A DNA stretch of 15,268 nucleotides from M3007 sp046155725. GTDB lineage: Bacteria > Bacteroidota > Bacteroidia > Chitinophagales > Saprospiraceae. Below are positions 12,057 to 15,268 of this stretch, piece by piece. The stretch covers positions 1 through 15,268 of the forward strand of contig JBJXFT010000173.1 of NCBI GenBank assembly GCA_046155725.1, read 5' to 3'. Position numbers and translations under genes: made by a program. The notes under the pieces were generated by a model. The model was not told the origin of the DNA. It ran no database searches and was given only the letters and a program-made list of their open reading frames with translations. Positions within the stretch are counted from its first letter, which is position 1, and each line of letters opens with the position of its first letter.

Positions 12057-12959
12057 CTAATTGTCAAATTTTGATAAGGAGTACCTGCTAATCACCCCTA
12101 TCAACTTTTTATCGTAATTGGGATCTGTGGCGTATCCAAGGGATTTCAATCCATGAGCCCAGGCTCGATAGTCGTTCCCGTGCCGCTTGAGTTTTGTGTA
12201 GCGCCCAGAAGCCAGCAATTGGCTGTGCGCCCGCCAACTCTCCCATGGCGAGGGGAATTTTCTGAAAAAATCTTTGTGCGTATCGTCCGTAAAGTTAGAG
12301 CAATGGCCTTTGCCGCAACGCTTTGAAAAGCATTTCAGCCCAAAGTGGTTGTTGTTCGATTTGGCGAGTTTGCTCGTGCCGGCGCGGCTTTCGATGAGGC
12401 CCTGTGCGAGACTGATGCTGGCTGGGATGCCAAACTGCTGCATTTCTTCGATGGCGATTTTGCTGAAGCGCTCGATGTAGTCGAGCGATTGCTCGCGCAA
12501 AAGTTCGTCGGCAGCCACAGGCGCGGCCTCGTTTTTGGTGCGCGGGATTTTCGCTTTGCGCGGGGATTCATCTTCGCCTCCCACATCGAGCGAGGTTTGG
12601 CGCGTCCATTCGGAAACCGTGCCGCCGCCATTGGTGAGCAAGCCCGATTCGCCATCGGGGCCGAGCAGCAAAAAGCCCGTGCCTGCAAGGATGCTCAACT
12701 GCACCAAGGTTTTGCGCCGGAAAACACCAAACGACCACCGGTTGGCCTGAAAGCGCAGCGCGACCCAACTTCGCCTCAAGCGCAGCCACACCAACCGCAA
12801 CAACTTGGGCAGCGGCATATTTTCGGGCGAATCCAGCACGAACGGGCTGGGAAAGAAGCTCGGCTTTTTGGCCTTCGCGCTCCCTGGCGATGTGCTGCTT
12901 TTACTACGCTGCTGTGTGCTAAAGTTTTCGGCTTCGAATTGTCCTTTGTGTATTCCCAT
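12057..12959 (-). CDS. Membrane-anchored N-acetylglucosaminidase, GH73
   Basis: A 300-residue peptidoglycan-cleaving glucosaminidase. A basic N-terminal region of about 83 residues precedes one membrane helix (LVQLSILAGTGFLLLG, 85-100), a linker, then a GH73 domain (about 155-298). The catalytic acid is Glu190 in AQGLIESRAGTSKLA. NNNHFGLKC (202-210), Cys210/215/220, and WRAHSQLL (242-249) match Bacteroidota GH73 enzymes. The basic N-terminus suggests an N-in, periplasm-out topology with a long cytosolic tail. Start ATG 12959 is the longest; ATG at codon 48 (MPLPKLL) is an alternative that would remove most of the tail. It is convergent with the ATE-like gene and divergent from the sigma-factor operon. 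Role: cell-wall remodelling or separation. Confidence 0.9.
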   Translation of the reverse strand: MGIHKGQFEAENFSTQQRSKSSTSPGSAKAKKPSFFPSPFVLDSPENMPLPKLLRLVWLRLRRSWVALRFQANRWSFGVFRRKTLVQLSILAGTGFLLLGPDGESGLLTNGGGTVSEWTRQTSLDVGGEDESPRKAKIPRTKNEAAPVAADELLREQSLDYIERFSKIAIEEMQQFGIPASISLAQGLIESRAGTSKLAKSNNNHFGLKCFSKRCGKGHCSNFTDDTHKDFFRKFPSPWESWRAHSQLLASGRYTKLKRHGNDYRAWAHGLKSLGYATDPNYDKKLIGVISRYSLSKFDN

Positions 12960-13008
12960 GGCGGCGATTAGTTAGTGTGTGAGGAGTGATGTGTGTGAAG
13001 CCGTTCCA

Positions 13009-13043
13009 TTTTGCTACCCTATATGTTTTATGGGGTAGCAAAA
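13009..13043. promoter_or_regulatory. Inverted repeat overlapping the GH73 promoter (possible operator)
   Basis: TTTTGCTACCC (13009-13019) pairs perfectly with GGGTAGCAAAA (13033-13043) around a 13-nt spacer. No T-run follows in either direction. Its right arm overlaps the -7 box at 13039-13046 on the minus strand, which is the arrangement expected for an operator. A leader hairpin is the alternative. Confidence 0.5.
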
Positions 13044-13046
13044 CTA
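13039..13046 (-). promoter_or_regulatory. Candidate -7 box for the GH73 gene
   Basis: The minus strand reads TAGTTTTG, an exact match to TAnnTTTG. The -33 position has only a weak TGTT. It predicts transcription from about 13032 and a leader of roughly 70 nt to ATG 12959. Confidence 0.4.
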
Positions 13047-13452
13047 TGGGGAAATTTTTTATTGAAACACTTTGTGTCATATTTTTTAAAACATTTTTAT
13101 CAACATTTTTTGACAAAGATTTTAACTCGTTGGTTTTCATTGATTTTTTTTCAATAACTGCGTTTTTTATTAAAACAAAAAACACGCCCCAAACCACCCT
13201 GCCATGGGCTGCCGTAGCCCGCTCCTGCCGTTGCGGCAAAGACCAAGCTGTTCGTCCAGTCCAACCATCCCCCAAACTTTTGCGCCAAGCCAAGCAGCGT
13301 TCGGGGCGGTATTCCCGTTGTATGTGCCGGAACCCTTGGTATGGAAGGTTGCTTCAAAATCAAAACCTCCAAGAAGGCCAAGCGAGAAGGCACATTTGTG
13401 GAAAACCGCGCGCCGGGCGAACATCGCTCACCATCCAACGAGAATCAACACC

Positions 13453-14016
13453 ATGGACATTGCTCTTAATTTGGAACGTGCCGAACGCGACTTCGTGGAG
13501 GCCCTCACACGCCAAGAGCGCTGGGCGCAACAACAGGTTTATGAGGAACACTATGGCCGCATGATGGGCATCTGCTTGCGCTACGCCGGCACCCGCGACG
13601 AGGCGCTCGACCTCCTCCACGAGGCATTTATCAAAGTGTTCCAGAACATCGCCCGCTACAAGCCCGGCACCGCGTTGGGAGCTTGGATTCGCACCATCGT
13701 GGTCAATACCTGCATTGACTACTACCGCCGCAACGCCCGCCGCCGCACGGAAGACCTCGATTCGGTGTACACCATTTCGACCGACGACCCGGACGTGCTG
13801 AGCAACCTCACGGAACGCGAAATACTCGACGCGGTGCAGCAGCTTTCGCCCGCCTACCGTGCGGTGTTCAACCTGTATGTGGTGGAAGGCTACTCGCACA
13901 AAGAAATTGGCGACGCGCTCGGCGTCACGGAAAGCACCTCGCGGAGCAACCTCGTGAAAGCCCGCCTGAAACTCCAAGAGCATTTCGCCGCGAGGCGAAT
14001 GGAATTTGAATCTTGA
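13453..14016 (+). CDS. RNA polymerase ECF sigma factor (sigma-70 family)
   Basis: A 187-residue extracytoplasmic-function sigma factor. Region 2 (about 25-97) includes VYEEHYGRMMGICLRYAG, DEALDLLHEAFIKVFQNI and LGAWIRTIVVNTCIDYYRRN, which form the core-binding and -10 recognition helices. Region 4 (about 122-178) includes LSPAYRAVFNLYVVEGYSHKEIGDALGV followed by TESTSRSNLVKARLKL, the -35-binding helix-turn-helix. The frame is open upstream to 13204, but ATG 13453 gives standard length and the upstream residues have no family match. It is followed after 59 bp by an anti-sigma-like membrane protein, so the pair probably forms one operon and a signalling unit. The target regulon is unknown. Confidence 0.93.
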   Translation: MDIALNLERAERDFVEALTRQERWAQQQVYEEHYGRMMGICLRYAGTRDEALDLLHEAFIKVFQNIARYKPGTALGAWIRTIVVNTCIDYYRRNARRRTEDLDSVYTISTDDPDVLSNLTEREILDAVQQLSPAYRAVFNLYVVEGYSHKEIGDALGVTESTSRSNLVKARLKLQEHFAARRMEFES

Positions 14017-14028
14017 ATTTTTCCACCC

Positions 14029-14062
14029 AACTTCCCGATCCCGATTTCTTCGGGAGGAAGTT
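14029..14062 (+). promoter_or_regulatory. Intercistronic hairpin between sigma and anti-sigma genes
   Basis: AACTTCC (14029-14035) pairs with GGAAGTT (14056-14062), and TCCCGA (14039-14044) pairs inward with TCGGGA (14050-14055), leaving a CGA bulge and a 5-nt loop. There is no T-run, so it is not a clear terminator. It ends 13 bp before the next ATG and could modulate translation or mRNA stability, lowering the second gene's expression relative to the first. Confidence 0.45.
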
Positions 14063-14075
14063 CTAAGATAGAAAC

Positions 14076-15268
14076 ATGGACTTGCAGAAATTCGACTCGA
14101 CGCTCAAAGCAGCCTTGGAAAATATCGAGGTGCCTTACGATGCTGGCTCTTGGGCGGCGCTCGAAAGCCGTCTCGATTCCTTGCCCGCGCCCGATGCGGT
14201 GGACAAAGCCGTTCGCCCCGCGCTGGAGCGCATCGAAACGCCCTACGACACGGGCACTTGGGCCACGCTCGCCAGCCGCATGGACGGCATTGCCCGCGCC
14301 CGCCGGGTGCGGATGACCAAACTGGCCGAGGCGGCGATTTTCTTGCTCTTGCTGCTCAACCTGAAAGGATTTCTTGGCGTGGTGCAATCGGTGACAAAAC
14401 CCGCCGCCCCCGCAAAAAAAGAGATGCAGACAGCGCCAATCGCCCAGAGCCGCCAGCCAAAAGCACTAAAGCAGATTCCCGCCCAATCAACCCTCCACGC
14501 GGCTTCCGAAGAAAGCCAAAGCCTTGTGGCGCAGTTGGCAACATTGGCACAAAGCGTGGCCGCAACTTTGACCCAAACAGTTGAGAATGAAAGCGCACAA
14601 CCATCGGCTAATGCTCCCCAGCCCATCGCTTCCAACGCCTCGCTGCTCGACCCCGCCAATTTTTACAGCCAATCGGGCATCGTGAAATTCCCTGTCGGCG
14701 CAGCCTTGCCCAACCGCCCGGCTGCGCAGGTTTTGTACGCAGGTCTGCCGATTGCTATCCCCGGCATCGAGATTCCGAAGGCTGCCAAACCGAGCCGTTT
14801 TTACGCCGCGTCGTTTGGCTCTTTTGACAAAAACTATGTGCGCGAAGGAGATTTTTCCGACAAAAAAAATGGGTATGGCGGCGGCCTCGCCGTGGGGTAT
14901 CGGAAAGGGAAATGGGGCGTGGAAACGGGGCTGGCCTATTCGCAGAAAAGCTACGAGCCGAGGCTAGATAACGTGACCTACCAGAATGATCTCCAGGGTA
15001 TTTCCTTCTTCCATATTGATAACGTTGATGCCGATGTGTTTTCCGTGCCAGTAAAAGCTACATGCCGCATCGCCAAAGTGGGCAAAACCACTGCTCATGC
15101 CGTGGCTGGCCTGACGGCCAATTTCGCGACGAGCAAAAGTTATGGCTATCAAACGGCGCATTACCCGCCAGGGCCCACAACGCCGCCCATAGACCCCAAC
15201 GCCCCGCCCCTCCCGGCGCTCCCCAATGGCAAAGGGCTGCTGGAGAATGGCGGCCTCGCGCACAACGC
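14076..15268 (+). CDS. Anti-sigma-like membrane protein with C-terminal beta-barrel-like domain (partial)
   Basis: Open from ATG 14076 to the window edge: 397 codons, no stop, 3' end missing. Residues 1-83 are a soluble N-terminal region holding two copies of a motif, IEVPYDAGSWAALESRLD (17-34) and IETPYDTGTWATLASRMD (53-70). One membrane helix follows (about 84-103, EAAIFLLLLLNLKGFLGVV). Next comes a Gln/Ala/Pro-rich low-complexity linker (about 105-190). From about 240 there are alternating aromatic/Gly strands such as YGGGLAVGYRKGKWGVETGLAYSQ (267-290), typical of Bacteroidota outer-membrane beta-barrel proteins, with a Pro-rich loop (364-383). Its position behind an ECF sigma factor, and the cytosolic N-terminus with one helix, suggest an anti-sigma factor. 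The barrel-like domain would be periplasmic or span to the outer membrane. Function is inferred from layout. Confidence 0.75.
   Translation, partial: MDLQKFDSTLKAALENIEVPYDAGSWAALESRLDSLPAPDAVDKAVRPALERIETPYDTGTWATLASRMDGIARARRVRMTKLAEAAIFLLLLLNLKGFLGVVQSVTKPAAPAKKEMQTAPIAQSRQPKALKQIPAQSTLHAASEESQSLVAQLATLAQSVAATLTQTVENESAQPSANAPQPIASNASLLDPANFYSQSGIVKFPVGAALPNRPAAQVLYAGLPIAIPGIEIPKAAKPSRFYAASFGSFDKNYVREGDFSDKKNGYGGGLAVGYRKGKWGVETGLAYSQKSYEPRLDNVTYQNDLQGISFFHIDNVDADVFSVPVKATCRIAKVGKTTAHAVAGLTANFATSKSYGYQTAHYPPGPTTPPIDPNAPPLPALPNGKGLLENGGLAHN

Larger units (their letters stand above)
12960..13452. other. Divergent intergenic region with AT-rich block
   Basis: This 493-bp stretch separates the GH73 gene from the sigma factor. 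Bases 12960-13046 hold the GH73 leader, an 11-bp inverted repeat and a -7 box. About 13041-13195 is strongly AT-rich against the GC-rich background, as expected for promoter DNA, but I find no full TTTG-N19-TAnnTTTG match for the sigma operon. Bases 13204-13452 are GC-rich and open in several frames. None has a convincing start and family; the best of them is noted separately under findings. Confidence 0.6.

Overview
The window reads as chromosomal DNA of a GC-rich Bacteroidota, probably a Saprospiria-type (Lewinella/Haliscomenobacter-like) environmental bacterium. The evidence is a DUF2851 protein, a CBS-like enzyme beside an alpha-oxoamine synthase (the two core steps of capnine sulfonolipid synthesis), an ECF sigma factor followed by an anti-sigma/beta-barrel protein, several TAnnTTTG-type -7 boxes, and starts without a Shine-Dalgarno sequence. 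The phylum call is firm; anything below it is a guess from gene content.

Layout. 1-264: a long perfect inverted repeat, a minus-strand terminator and a dispersed repeat. 265-984 (-): DPM1-like family 2 glycosyltransferase. 1185-1364 (+): small basic protein with its own terminator. 1635-2561 (+): homoserine kinase thrB with a probable TTG start. 2687-4996 (+): exported GH20 beta-N-acetylhexosaminidase. 5061-6329 (+): DUF2851 protein. 6340-7317 (-): short-chain polyprenyl diphosphate synthase. 7354-7637 (-): a small transcription unit with promoter and terminator, possibly encoding a 31-residue membrane peptide. 7762-8754, 8828-9364 and 9571-10815 (+): CBS-like/cysteate synthase (capA-like), GNAT acetyltransferase, and SPT-like/cysteate fatty acyltransferase (capB-like). 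11135-11848 (+): arginyl-tRNA-protein-transferase-like GNAT-fold protein, between two MITE-like palindromic elements. 12057-12959 (-): membrane-anchored GH73 glucosaminidase. 13453-14016 (+): ECF sigma factor. 14076 to the window end (+): anti-sigma-like/beta-barrel fusion, open at the right edge.

How the genes work together. The most coherent pathway is capA-like to capB-like. By analogy with the characterised Capnocytophaga enzymes, the first makes L-cysteate from O-phosphoserine and sulfite. The second condenses cysteate with an acyl-CoA to give 3-keto-capnine, the backbone of the sulfonolipids linked to gliding. The ketoreductase (CapC) is not in the window. The two acyltransferase-fold genes nearby are possible, untested candidates for N-acylation. 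The GH20 and GH73 enzymes act on amino-sugar polymers and cell wall; the polyprenyl synthase and glycosyltransferase belong to lipid and envelope metabolism. The sigma/anti-sigma pair is a likely envelope-signalling module.

The intergenic DNA is unusually structured. It has short tandem repeats directly in front of several start codons (9-mer before thrB, 7-mers before the GNAT and capB-like genes, a 17-bp duplication before the ATE-like gene). It also has a dispersed repeat family with copies near 168-263, 5004-5051 and 9365-9535, and several long inverted repeats. No tRNA, rRNA, CRISPR array, IS transposase or phage gene was recognised.
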